DNA from: Molanna angustata
Lineage: Eukaryota; Arthropoda; Insecta; Trichoptera; Molannidae
Assembly (NCBI GenBank): GCA_963576475.1
Contig: OY754974.1
Coordinates: 7,674,974 to 7,738,973 of the forward strand
Reading direction: 5' to 3'
DNA: 64,000 nucleotides
The position numbers and the translations under genes are program-made. Shown here piece after piece: positions 11,682 to 22,706 of this stretch. Each line of letters starts with the position of its first letter. Position 1 is the stretch's first letter. A model generated the notes under the pieces. That model was not told the origin of the DNA and made no database searches. It was given only the letters and a program-made list of their open reading frames with translations.

Positions 11682-12329
11682 GATCAGCATTGGACAAATT
11701 GTAGATCCTGACGTTCTCAAAATTCTTATTTCAGTTCAGACACTGTCTTTACTGCTAAAAAATTCTCTAGTTTCTCGTGCCAAAGAAAAACAGATTCGCT
11801 AGAACATTATCATTTAGTCTACCTATACTTCATTGACCTTCAGGTATATTATTGCAAAACCTTTGTCGATCTAATTCATTTAACATTTAACTGACACTGA
11901 AACAGAATTATCACCGTTGATTCAGTATATTAACCTTTACGTGTTTTTAACAATTTCCCATTTAAGTTGACTTGGGTGTTTGGTTTAAATTGGTTTCTAG
12001 TATTTTCCTTCTCCCCACGCCCAGCTCCATTTTAACCCACCGCCCAATCACTCCTCTAGGCTGAGCAAACACGCGTGGAATAATTAAGCAAACTCGTTGA
12101 TCAGTATCGAGAAAAACATTCTTAAATATTATCGACACGAAGACATTGCGACCGTTTTTCACGACGAAAACAAGGCCAGCTAACAAGATTGCTAAAACAC
12201 TTCTTTAGAATTTGTGTTCTTTTCCTGACTATGTTTAAACTAACCAAAAAGTACACTATCAAACGTCTACGATCTTTTATCTTTTTCGTCATCACCTTCT
12301 ATCGATTTCCCACCTTTTCATCGGGTTTG
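11682..12329. other. AT-rich intergenic DNA, nothing recognised
   Basis: No supported feature. Confidence 0.45.
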
Positions 12330-13120
12330 TCTTCTTGATTTCAAAGACATAGTCTACATTTTATTTGCTTTTAAAGATATTATAGATATTGACCGCCTAT
12401 TTTTTGTTTTCAAAGATATTACATATTATATTGACTACGTTTTCTTTGAATTCAAAGATACTACAGATATTGACTACATTCTTTTTGATTTCAAAGATTA
12501 CATATTTATTTATTTATTTATTTATTTGAACATAACAGAAAGAAAGCAATAATAACATCAATAATAATGTCCTGTGTCGGGAGAAGCAAATGTTGACTAT
12601 GTTTTCTTTGATGTCAAAATATTGCAGGTATTGACTAAATTCTCTTTTATTTCAAAGATATTACTTATATGACTACGTTTTCTTTGATTTCAAAGAAATT
12701 TCAAATATTGACTACAATTTCTTTATTTTTCCAAGTAATCGTGCATATTGACCAGTAATCAGTAATTGTGCATATTGACCAGGCATGTCTTTATTGTATT
12801 CAAAGAATCTGTGGTATTACATATATTGACTACGTTTTCTTTGATTTCAAAGATATTACAGATATTGATTACGTTTTCTTTGATTTCAAAGATATTTCAA
12901 ATATTAACTACGATTTCTTAATTTTCCCAGTAATCGGGCATGTCTTTATTGTATTCAAAGAATCATGGTATTACATACATATATTGACTACTTACGTTTT
13001 CTTTTATTTTTTCAGATATTACAGATATTGACTACGTTTTCTTTGTTTTTCCAAGCAATCATGCACATTGACCAGGTTTGTCTTCATTGTTTTCAAAGAT
13101 ATCATGTACATGTATTGAAT
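12330..13120. repeat. 39-bp tandem satellite, decayed
   Basis: The unit is TTGACTACGTTTTCTTTGAT-TTCAAAGATATTACAGATA (39 bases). It is clearest at 12826-12905, where two units follow one another. Flanking copies are degenerate or partial and often carry TTTCCAAG.AATC.TGCATATTGACC inserts. Each unit includes the imperfect palindrome TCTTTGATTTCAAAGA. The array is broken by a retroelement tail at 12493-12595. Confidence 0.8.
12493..12595 (-). repeat. Retroelement 3' tail inserted in the satellite
   Basis: On the minus strand it reads TTGCTTCTCCCGACACAGGA-CATTATTATTGATG, ending in AAATAAATAAATAAATAAAT. The word TTGCTTTTCCCGACACAGGA recurs on the plus strand at 39189-39210. It interrupts the 39-bp array, so it is younger than the array. 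Confidence 0.65.
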
Positions 13121-13210
13121 ACGTAGTCTTTTCTCAATAAAATCAGGTTAAATGATGATTATATTGAAATCTGTCATTTTATGTTCTGGCATTTTATGCA
13201 TGACCGAGAC

Positions 13211-13983
13211 TAATGGTGACTTTCACCAATGTTACCTAAACTGTAACATAGCTGGGTATCACCTAAGCTTAGGTAGCCCCTAACGTATCGTATGGTTTTC
13301 ACCAGTCTATTTTATCTGTTCCCTAGCTAGGAATTCAAAACGATTATTTTTGTTTTTATAGTGGCAACATTTGTATTTGGAATGCATCATATTGCATCAT
13401 GTTTTTTCTATGACTGTCACTTTCTGTCAATTACGTTGTGATTTCGTTCAACATTTCCAAATAATTCAGTTTTCGTTTAGTTGATTTTAGTTATTTTCTC
13501 GTTAATAAGTAACTATTACTTGTGCTATTACTAATAATATGTATATTCAATGCCTAAAAATGCAATAATGTTATACATAAATATTGAGGACATCATTTAG
13601 CAATTTTGTCTTGTATTTTAGGAAATGCCAATCGAAAGAAAACGGCAACCAAATTTTACCGTCGATGAGAGTTTGAAACATTACGGCATTTATAATCCTA
13701 TTCATTTTTATTTTCAAAATGCGTGTAAATCGACGAAAAATTAAAATTATAAACACAATTGACAATATTATGCTACTAAATCGCTATATACTGACTGTCA
13801 TTTTGACAGTTGTTTCTTAAGTATTCGTTTAGGTGGCGGAAATCGGCTCCCCAGAATTAGGGGGCTCTTAGCGTCTAAGGTAACTCTTATGTAGGTGGTG
13901 AAATGAAAATTCACGTTAGGTACTACATAAGAATTCTTAGGTAGCACCTATGAGTTAGGGGACGTTGGTGAAAGTGACCATAA
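13211..13983. mobile_element. M4 element, 773 bp, with inverted termini
   Basis: Begins TAATGGTGACTTTCACCAAT and ends with the near reverse complement GTTGGTGAAAGTGACCATAA. The subterminal arms are built from ACCTAAG-type words (TCACCTAAGCTTAGGTAGCC on the left, CTTAGGTAGCACCTATGAGT on the right). The centre is AT-rich with only a 64-codon minus frame, so it is non-autonomous. The arms of the copy at 43793-44213 are homologous to these two ends. Confidence 0.8.
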
Positions 13984-15300
13984 GACTTGAATAACAAGAC
14001 AACTCAAATGCAGGAGCCACACAGTCTTGCAAAATGTTTTATATGCATTGATTCTAATGATTTGGCAAGTAGTGCCGTTAATATATTTTTTTATTACGGA
14101 ATGTTTTTGAAAAAACTTGCATACCTACATTACAATATATTCTTTAAATAAAAAAACACAAAAATTGGTGACTCTAGAAAGTAACTTAATAATTACCAAT
14201 CTTTCGCTAATAGTTTTTTTTTAAAGAATTTTCGATATAGAAAATTCTGATTGATGGTTGAAGCAAAGGAACATTAATCATCAGGCCGATAACACTTAGG
14301 AAATGAATCCGTTAAAATGTTCAGTTTTAAATATCGCATCCATAGCCATTACACGTGCAGTCATCATTACTACTTCTACCTAGAGGTGGTTCTTCATTGA
14401 CGCCAACAACAAAGTTGAAAGCATCATTATCATAATCATTACATTTGTGGCCTTTGGGGTTGTGGGCTGTCCGCTGTTGGATGCTGATGTGGACGTAGAT
14501 GTAGGCACAATATAAATATCTGGTTAAGATACAATTTCCCTCATCAAAACTCAGTCCACTTATCCCGAAACTGGTAATTCCTTACACCGCGATATGGCAT
14601 CAATTTACTTTACCCAAAAGGGTATCGGTTGATATACATTACTCTACGCTGAGTAATGACACAAATTACCTACAGTTATATATCTTCGAGCACTTTTCAC
14701 CTTCTCATTACTCTTAAGTGGGTATTTTTTGTTTATTTTCAATCGAATATAATATATCTTTGATGAAGCATATACGTAAATTTATATAAATATTAAAACG
14801 AGTGGCTTGTGCCCTATACTAAACAATCCTCTAATTGTGTACAATTTGTTGTACTTCTTGTTAAATTGACATGTTCCACCTGCATTTAATGACATTTATT
14901 TCTTTCGTGTAGACCGTTTAAACAAAAATAAAAAAAAATCTCAGTCTTCTAGGATGTGAAAGCATTTTAAAAATCTTAGCAATCAATTTGAAACAAATTA
15001 TCTCTAAGATAATACAATTTACATAATATATGAGTCGATCGAACTAATCGTTTGGGCTACATTATGACATAAAATTTTATAGTTTGCACAAAAAACAACA
15101 GATTTCATGTTTTATAGTTGTCCTCAAACTTCTAGAATTTTTTCAGTGTGATTGGGTCGCGGCGGTTTGAGCGCAAACGTGAAACGTGAACCATACAAAT
15201 CATCCAAAATTATATTCTGCGAACCCACTTGATTTTTCTAGGTATTTAGCAAAAGCTATATGTACTTTCTTCAAATCTTCTTTTTCTTTTTCTCTAGCCC
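13984..15300. other. AT-rich intergenic DNA, nothing recognised
   Basis: No recurrent repeat or convincing frame was found. Confidence 0.45.
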
Positions 15301-15573
15301 TCGTCCCTCCACAGCTGGGTGTAGGCCTCTTCCAAACACCTCATCTCGTCTTTGTTCTGTCCCCTCCGCATCCAGGTTTTACCACATGTCCACTTGGACA
15401 ATGTCGTCCGACCATCTTTTTGGAGATCTTCCAACTCTCCTATTATTTGTCAAATGTCTCCACTCTAGTATTCCGGGTGCCCATCTAGTATCCCATTGCC
15501 TGGCCAAATGTCCTGCCCATTGGTACTTTGGTCCAGCAACACCATCCATAAAAAGTGTCCACAAGTTTTTCAT
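15301..15573 (-). pseudogene. RTE-like LINE fragment, ORF2 C-terminus
   Basis: The minus frame from 15573 to 15379 reads QWAGHLARQWDTRWAPGILEW, then RRVGRSPKRWSDDIV. This matches the well-known carboxy-terminal signature of RTE-type endonuclease/reverse transcriptases (WAGHIAR..D.RW...LEWRP, then GRP..RW.DD). A stop follows VDMW, but related sequence continues in shifted frames down to about 15301 (a GLHPAVEG-like equivalent of the EAYIQQW ending). The copy is therefore frameshifted as well as 5'-truncated. No poly(A) or repeat tail is visible. Confidence 0.8.
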
Positions 15574-16822
15574 AAGAATCTATTGAGAAATTAAATTTAA
15601 AAAAATACGCTTACAAATTGTGAAATCATAACTAACTCTCAACTATTCCATAGAAATAGAAAGTAAAACAATTTGAAATAGAATTGCGTAAAAGTTAAAA
15701 GAAATTCCTAAATAATACGTTGAGAATTGCCTTTACACAATGTAAGTACATTTGCTTCTGTTGTATGGATTATGACCATAGAAGATTCAAAGGTATAATA
15801 CTATAGATGTTATGTATATTGAAAAAAATCTTTAGAATTATTCAAAGCAAAAGGCTGGTTGTTGTAGGTACATGTTTTGAATATTTGAATGCATTCACAG
15901 TCAATTAATATTCATCACTCGTTATAACTTCTATACAAATAAAAACGCTTTGTTTTTGTACCGGTCAATTATTATATGAGTTCACTTTGTTCTGAGGTTA
16001 CCTCACTACATCTACTTGTTACCGTTCTTGGGTATGAAATTATTTAATAATATATACCTACCGATCATAATATTGTCCCCCAAAGGGATCATTATTTTCA
16101 TAACTGTTAACATTTCACAGCGTGATTTTCTGTGAAATAAACACTTTAGATATTACAATATTCAGAATCGTTTGTGATCGAGTTTTTAAGCGATGTCAGT
16201 TGAAGTTCAATTCGCTCAACAAATCGATTGATGAATCGATTGAAAGGGAAGATTGTAAGTTCTTTCATTATTGTACAAATTTCATCCGGAAATTTTTGTA
16301 CCTACATATATATTCGAAATTGCAATAATTATGATTTATAGGTATTTACTTACTTCTTGCTTCTAATGGCCTTACAACTCTGGTAGAGCTTCAGCCTCCT
16401 GAACAACAGATCTCCAAGCCTTCCTGTCAGCAGCAACAGACTCCCAGTCATCACAAGTATTCAACACATTCTGATCTCGGTTGAAATTGTTCATCGATCT
16501 CTGCCTTTGCAGGATGCCTTTTGTGGCTCATCCTTCACCCGATCTGACTGAAATTTCCTGATCTAAATTGTCGTTGTAATAAATATTCTGATAAGGTATA
16601 TTTAAAATAAATTATTGACAGATAGACAAAGTATTTAGAGATTAAATCAAAGAGAAGAATTGTATTGAAAAATTATTAACACAGAAAAGATTATCAAAAT
16701 AATTATTGGCAAATTGACCTAATCAGTCCTTTAGGTAGCTAGTAACGGGTATACAAAAAAACTGGGCAATCGTTGAATTAAACTCAAATCGCAAATAGTA
16801 ATTAAAGTCATACATATTTATG
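15574..16822. other. AT-rich intergenic DNA with a possible decayed repeat at 16360-16560
   Basis: Positions 16360-16560 are less AT-rich (GAGCTTCAGCCTCCTGAACA, CCAAGCCTTCCTGTCAGCAG). They read like part of an old repeat, but there is no second copy here and no clean frame. Confidence 0.35.
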
Positions 16823-17004
16823 TAGTTTATTTATTTATTTATTTTATTTTGGGAAACAAAACAGCTGTTACATATTTTACATTAATAAAAAAAATAATAA
16901 TCTGGAAAGTAAGCCAATTACATTGTTCCACAGATTAATATACATAATAAAGACAATTCAGTACAAAGTCAAAGACAAAAGTGTGGTGTAAGTGTACAAT
17001 TGTG

Positions 17005-17050
<46 letters not shown>

Positions 17051-17745
17051 TTTATGAAGCGAGGGTGGGACATGAAGAAAGGTAGGAGAGGAGGAAAGGG
17101 TTAGTTGTCATATTAATATAGTATTGGACATACCAAAAATTATACAATTTGGTACATAAAGTATTCATTATAATATTGATGATAGTTGTTTTTTTAATGA
17201 TTGTAGGCTATTGTTAAAAATATCTGGCTTATGATTAAGGTTATTGTACATATTGCAGCTGCGGTTAATAAAAGTGTTGTTTGCATAGTTTGTTCTTGAG
17301 TATTTAGTGTAAAAGAGGAGGTTCTGGCGGTTTTGTCTGGCGGGGCAGTTGAATGGGATTTGTCCTAAGAGATACGGACTATCTATTTGGTTGTTGAGTA
17401 ATTTATATAGGAAACATATATCAGTTATACCCCTTCTTTTGTTGAGTGGTAACATTTGGTGATGTTTTAAAGATTCCTCATAACTGATACCAAATCGCCT
17501 AGTTCTAACCTCTTTTTTTTTGGATTCTTTCTATGTTATTTATGTGCAACTTATAATGAGGATTCCATACAGTGGTTGCGAATTCCACGTGACTTCGAAC
17601 ATATGCGTTAAATAAAATTTTTAGAGAGTCAATATTCTTAAATGGTTTGGTCACCCTTAGGACAAAGCCTAAACCCTTGTAGCTTCTACCAATAACATTA
17701 TTAATATGGGAAATAAAGTTAAGCTTATCGTCCACAATTACAAGC
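16823..17745 (-). pseudogene. 5'-truncated, frameshifted LINE, RT C-terminal region
   Basis: Two minus frames make one broken gene. 17735-17505 encodes DDKLNFISHINNVIGRSYKG and FNAYVRSHVEFATTVWNP. 17455-17168 encodes the following Tyr/Asn-rich region ending LKKQLSSIL. They parallel the intact ORF at 4933-5505 segment by segment. The break falls at a T9 homopolymer (17512-17520 on the plus strand), consistent with slippage. The 3' UTR reaches an (AAAT)n tail at about 16823 and has gained a GT microsatellite. A SINE-A copy abuts the 5' edge at 17747. Confidence 0.85.
17006..17048. repeat. (GT)n microsatellite
   Basis: About 20 uninterrupted TG units lie inside the 3' UTR of the LINE fragment at 16823-17745. 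Confidence 0.95.
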
Positions 17746-17746
17746 T

Positions 17747-17968
17747 TTAATAATAATAATAATAATAATCAACACTTCCTTGCACCCTGCGCATGTGGCG
17801 AGTTTATTGCCGTATGGCGATTTCTTCCAACTAACGAGTGTTTCCAGCCCAGAGAAACAACATTTGCGTGAGAAATGAATTTAAATAAATTTCTCCTCTG
17901 CTGGGAATCGAACCCAGGACGCCCGCACAGAAACCTAACGGCTTACCAACTGTGCCACGGCGATCGGT
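17747..17968 (-). repeat. SINE-A, full length
   Basis: On the minus strand, the head CCGATCGCCGTGGCACAGTT-GGTAAGCCGTTAGG holds an A box (TGGCACAGTTGG). GGGTTCGATTCCC is the B box. The body then leads to GTTAGTTGGAAGAAATCGCC-ATACGGCAATAAACTCGCCA and a (TTA)n-type tail at 17747-17769. The loop-forming pair is GCC/GGC. It directly abuts a LINE fragment. Confidence 0.9.
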
Positions 17969-18084
17969 TTACACTTAAATTGTAGTATAGTTCTGTATAG
18001 ATATCACAAAATTTGATAATACCTACACAATACGTCGTACACACAAATCCATCAACACTTAATTAACAATAATATTCATTCATT

Positions 18085-18160
18085 CATACTGTCACGGAAT
18101 ATGCCACACGATGGTGTAACCAGCGACAGGTGTACGGGTGTAGATTACCGTGTATCGGTA
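18085..18160 (+). repeat. R5 dispersed repeat, short copy
   Basis: TGTCACGGAATATGCCACAC-GATGGTGTAACCAGCGACAG-GTGTACGGGTGTAGATTA aligns with 3522-3600. Confidence 0.6.
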
Positions 18161-18292
18161 GTAAAATGTACACTTTAACAACAGCTTAAATCAATAGTTA
18201 CCTACAAAAAAGTTATGAAACAATTTAGACTATACACTCGACGCACCAGTCGAGAATTTCAAGCTAAAATATACGTACTCATAACCATCTGT

Positions 18293-18345
18293 AATTGGCA
18301 CATAGCACTCTTTACAGGGTGAATTGCCTTAAACTAAAAAAAAAA
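18293..18345 (+). repeat. 3' stub of the I-like element
   Basis: Forty-two bases from AATTGGCACATAGCACTCTT to GTGAATTGCCTTAAAC are identical to the extreme 3' UTR of the full-length element (53757-53798 reversed). They are followed by an A-rich tail. It is a severely 5'-truncated copy of the same family in the opposite orientation, which shows that the family has moved more than once here. Confidence 0.85.
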
Positions 18346-19385
18346 CATCTGCAGTTAATATTTTTAAAAATAATTGTTTTTTGTGTCTTATTGTTATAAC
18401 TCTTCCATTTCCTCTCCTTGTGATGTCCCGATAACCGATTACAGAGATGGCTTTATTTCATTTTTATTTTTTATTTTTTCCGCCTTACAAATTCTCCTCC
18501 CGGGTAACCCATAGAAACTTTGGCGAGTGGAAAGATGTTATCTTAAGACCATAGAAAATCTCCACAAAAACTCCACCGTGAACTCTTTGTGTCCAACTAT
18601 TAAGTACGACGTAAGATAAAAAGGCCAAAAGTATTTGGAGTGAAACTTAAACGACAACAAAAGTGAAAGAGGTTGAAACACCACACATAGATAATAAACT
18701 TTTATGACGTTTGGTGATATTTGTTTGACCTCTTCGTGTGTACGAACTAAAGATGTCACGTGATCTCAGCATTATGAACCACATTATGAAGTCATTTATT
18801 TATTTATTTAGTACCACAATATTCTAAAGAAAATATACTAAAGGTAACTGCTTCGCAAAGACAGAGTCTGTTCCGAAGCAACTATCAGTAAAGTTTTAAA
18901 GTTATTAATTTTACAATACAACATAATAATAATTTTATAACACCTACATATTATACAAAAAAATAACAACAAAATATATACCTTAACAATAAAAAATTCA
19001 CAGTAAAAATATTAATTATTTATCAACCTACACAGTAAATAAAGTTCACAAAAAAAGATGACAGCCAAATACAATACAATATTCAGAAGAAACCTAAAGA
19101 AGTTAAGTTATTATTGTTGACGCATTCTTTTCATTTTGGAGTCACCACCAAAATGTAGCTTCGTATAAAATGTTTACTTCGAGTAGCCATCTTGTTCCTG
19201 ACATTTTGAAAGTTTTTAACACTTTAAGTGCCGATTAATGTTTTAACACTTTATTTCAGTTTGAACCTTCCCACCAATATCGTATTTTTCTTATACCATA
19301 TTATTTTTTAACTTAATCAAATGAAAGACCCTAAAAATCATGGAATATTAAATCTAGTTTGATTTTTCTTATACAAGAGTATTTT
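18346..19385. other. AT-rich intergenic DNA
   Basis: At 18796 a run of TTTA units starts a possible minus-strand retroelement tail. Nothing else is recognised. Confidence 0.4.
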
Positions 19386-19745
19386 TTTGACAAATTTTTA
19401 ACGTCTCAATAGAGACGAAATTGGAATATTATAGAATAACCAGGAACTCAAGGCACCTACAGGGCTTACGACTTGTCATCGGCTGGTTTACGTGATCACT
19501 TTATACCCTTGCGCAATGTTCACATATTATGCCTTCTTATTGAGTTTCCTTATCAATGCATTTTTTTAATGTTCTATATATTTAAATAATGAGTAACAGA
19601 TGTTTGAAAATAGGACATTTTTATTATTGCTATCTATGAAGTAACGAAGAGACCTTTTTTGTAACGCCATCTATTGAGAAGATGGTTCATTTGTAAACAA
19701 CGAAAGCAACGGTCCTTATACATGAGGTGTCAGTGTTCTCTCAGA
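19386..19745 (+). repeat. M1 non-autonomous DNA element, long copy
   Basis: Starts TTGACAAATTTTTAACGTCT-CAATAGAGACGAAATTGG and continues through CTACAGGGCTTACGACTTGT and GTAACGCCATCTATTGAGAA. It is collinear with 1755-2095. Confidence 0.75.
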
Positions 19746-20849
19746 GATGTTACCCCTGAACTGCGACAGAAATACCATTTCATTTTTGGCTTGTTTTATC
19801 TATTTGTACCAATCGAATCGAATCGATTTAATACATGAGTATTCGATTTAATATTATAGGAAAAATCTAACTAGAATGATATTTCTATGAAATTGAATTC
19901 CTCTTTTAATAGGACAACCGTTTTATCTAGTAAGGGGCTTAACCATGGAGATTTTATGTAGCGCCATGTAATGATTTAAGATCATTCCATGGGTGCTGAT
20001 AGTATAATTATGTGCTGCTCTCTACGAAACAAAGTTTGTTTTCAGTCCTTTAGTGAATGTCTCTTATTGTTTAGTGAATGAATGCATTCCACTTAAATCA
20101 TCAGTCACACCAAAGAATCGGTCACAGTAAGCCGCTTTGTTGACTCTGTCCAACTCCTTTAGGGAGATCCAGACGACCTGATTGTGAGATGCCTCAACTC
20201 TTGAATGTATTGTGGTGCTAAACACGGTCAAACAAATTTTGTAATTGACTCGCTCTGGACACTTCAACCAGTGTAATTCGTTTAGTACATATATACCATC
20301 ACGCCATGTTTCCAACGGGGCAGACAGAGAGAACCGAAAGCCTCATCTTTGTATCTTGACACACATTCATCGCCTCGTTAATATTATCGCAAGCATTAAA
20401 AATATGAAACTCAAACATTTTTTCTTTGGTTATATATAGACCCAATGTGGCCTTAAAATATTTCTGTTTTGCTGTCACACGCCCACCTAAATAAAGCTCT
20501 CATCTTATTCCGTGACTCGTAATAGGGGTTGTTTTTTTATTATTATTATTATGAAATGAAATCTACGCTCACAATAATTATTATTTTTTTCGTTGTAACG
20601 TATCATAGTCCCCTCGTGCCTACAGAGGCCAAATCCAATTATTGTCGGAAGAAAGAAAACAACAACGTAGCGAGAGGAATTTTCTTTTACACCCTAAATT
20701 TAATGTATGGAAAATAATATTTGGGTCAATAATTAAAATGTATCTGATAATGGGATCACGCCTCGCTAAATACTATCACGCTACCCGGGACCGTGCGCAG
20801 TGCTGCGAGCGTGAAAGCTTGCCATACTGAAACTTATTTTGTCAACTTT
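19746..20849. other. Intergenic DNA, nothing recognised
   Basis: Positions 20050-20350 are a little GC-richer with an 83-codon minus frame, but no known motif appears. A CCATCACGCCATGTTTCC word near 20296 is reminiscent of repeats in lepidopteran genomes. Confidence 0.35.
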
Positions 20850-21640
20850 TTATTATACGCCAAAAATGCGCTCAATTTGCGCGAAATGACATCGCGAATA
20901 TTGACACCCATCTGACTTCTTTTGCTGTCCACAGCGCCAGGATCTGGAATCAACTTCCCGTTGATATTCACAACCTTACCCTCATTTTTGTCTTTAAACG
21001 GCGGTTGAAGCTCTGATCTCTCTCCCCACTTGTTTTTCTTTTATTCTCCTTCTAACCCTTGCCCCATTTTCCTTCCTTTTCCTTCCTACCACTATCTCAG
21101 CCCCTTTCTTTTCCCTTCCCACCCCCTCTATGTATATAATTTTTTTTTATTTTGTATTGTTTTTACATTTACTTAAGTTCTTTTAGTTTTTCTGCTATAA
21201 TTGATATATTCATAAACATATGTGCCTTTTTCTTTTTTTAATTAGGTTGATGTTAGCCTTTTGGCTGTTATAATGTTTTCTTTTGTACATACATGATGTT
21301 TTGTATGAATTTTATTTTTTATTATAAGTTATTATTAATATTGTCACACTTGCAATCCGCGTTATCTTCAAAAAACACCGATTACGATTCATCAATATTT
21401 TTCTTTTGTTACATTTTATTATTTAAAAAAAAAATAAAATAGTTAATTTTTAATTACTTATTACTTATTTAATATTTTTTTTAGTTTTTATTCATATATA
21501 TTTTTAGAACTTGCTATCTACATACTCTTGTGATTAGTATGTAATTGGTCTTATTTTTGTACATCTTTTTTTTATATAATTTCTATTTGACTATACTGAT
21601 TTTAACTATATACTGATCCAAATAAATAAATATTTCATTT
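20850..21640 (+). pseudogene. 5'-truncated LINE, RT C-terminus and long 3' UTR
   Basis: The forward frame ending at 21017 reads THLTSFAVHSARIWNQLPVD, then FVFKRRLKL and stop. This is the typical carboxy end of CR1/Jockey ORF2 (SAR.WN.LP, F+..L+). Everything upstream of about 20850 is missing. The pyrimidine-rich 3' UTR contains a small hairpin AGCC-TTTT-GGCT at 21250, analogous in position to the hairpin tails of the other LINEs, and ends near AAATAAATAAAT at 21620. Confidence 0.75.
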
Positions 21641-22117
21641 TAGCCTTATTTTGAGTCGCGAATATCGAAAATCGCGATCCATTAAGGATTCACAATATTC
21701 CCTTTTGTTCGGCAAAATTAAAATTCAAAATAGTGTTGTCACGCTAATACTCGGCCGCAATGTACTACGCGGGCTATAAAAGCTTAGTGTTATTAAAGTT
21801 TTGTGTTTTTCCTAACGACAACCTTCAAGTTAATCTTGTGCGTAGAACGGATTGTGCTTTGCCCAGTACGCGTATCGAAAGCCAAATTTTCTACCCTACC
21901 TCCCTCCACGACCCCCCAAACAAAATGTTATTTGTTTTATTAAACTGTAATAAAAGGATATTTTCACCCCACACTCTATAAGTAGATACTTTTGTGAAAA
22001 AGGAAGTACATTTTTAAATACTCTGAACACTTAGACGGAAAGTCGCGTAAATTAATACTTTTAGAATAACCGAATATTTTTAAAAGTTGCATATACGCAA
22101 AAAACCAACTTCTCAAT

Positions 22118-22462
22118 GCCGACCGCCGTGGCATACCTAGTTGGTAAGCCGTTCGGTTTCTGTGCGGGCGTCCTGGGTTCGATTCCTAGCAGAGGAGAAA
22201 TTTATTTTAATTCATTTCTCACGCAAATATTGCTTCTCTGGGATGGAAACACTGGTTAGTTGGAAGAAAATGCCATACGGCAATAAACTCGCCACTTGCG
22301 CAGGATGCAAGTAAGTGTTTATTATTATTATTATTAATGAATGGATTCTCTGGGATGGAAACACTGGTTAGTTGGAAGAAAATGCCATACGGCAATAAAC
22401 TCGCCACTTGCGCAGGATGTAAGGAAGTGTTTATTATTATTATTATTATTATTAATGAATGG
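22118..22462 (+). repeat. SINE-A with tandemly duplicated 3' tail
   Basis: The full tRNA-like head (A box TGGCATACCTAGTTGG, B box GGGTTCGATTCC) is followed by the body and the hairpin tail AAATGCCATACGGCAATAAA. The last 112 bases (22234-22345) are then repeated at 22346-22457, including the (TTA)n run and the flanking AATGAATGG. Because flanking sequence is inside the duplicated unit, the duplication happened after insertion or by a template jump into the target. Confidence 0.9.
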
Positions 22463-22479
22463 CATTCCAAAAAGGTTTC

Positions 22480-22706
22480 TTCGTTACTTTATATGTTTCT
22501 CATTTTTAAAATATAATAGAACTTTCAAAATTTCATTTATAAGGGAACTCAATAAGAAAGCATAATTGGTAAACGCATGCGCATAAATTGATCACGTAAA
22601 CCAGCCGATGACAGGTCGTAAGCCCTGTAAGTGCCTTGAGTTTCTGATTATTCTATAATATTCCAACTTCGTCTCTATCGAGAAAAAAAATAAAAATTTG
22701 TCAAAA
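22480..22706 (-). repeat. M1 copy, reversed
   Basis: Contains GGAACTCAATAAGAAAGCAT, GATCACGTAAACCAGCCGAT-GACAGGTCGTAAGCCCTGTA and TCCAACTTCGTCTCTATCGA. It is the reverse complement of M1 as at 19386 and is collinear with the right half of 50675-50969. Confidence 0.8.

Noticed and set aside
15186..15586. Plus-strand ORFs of about 100 codons
   Set aside because: They are the antisense shadow of the RTE-type fragment on the minus strand.
22118..22195. tRNA gene
   Set aside because: The A and B boxes are real but belong to SINE-A, which has several copies and an attached hairpin tail.
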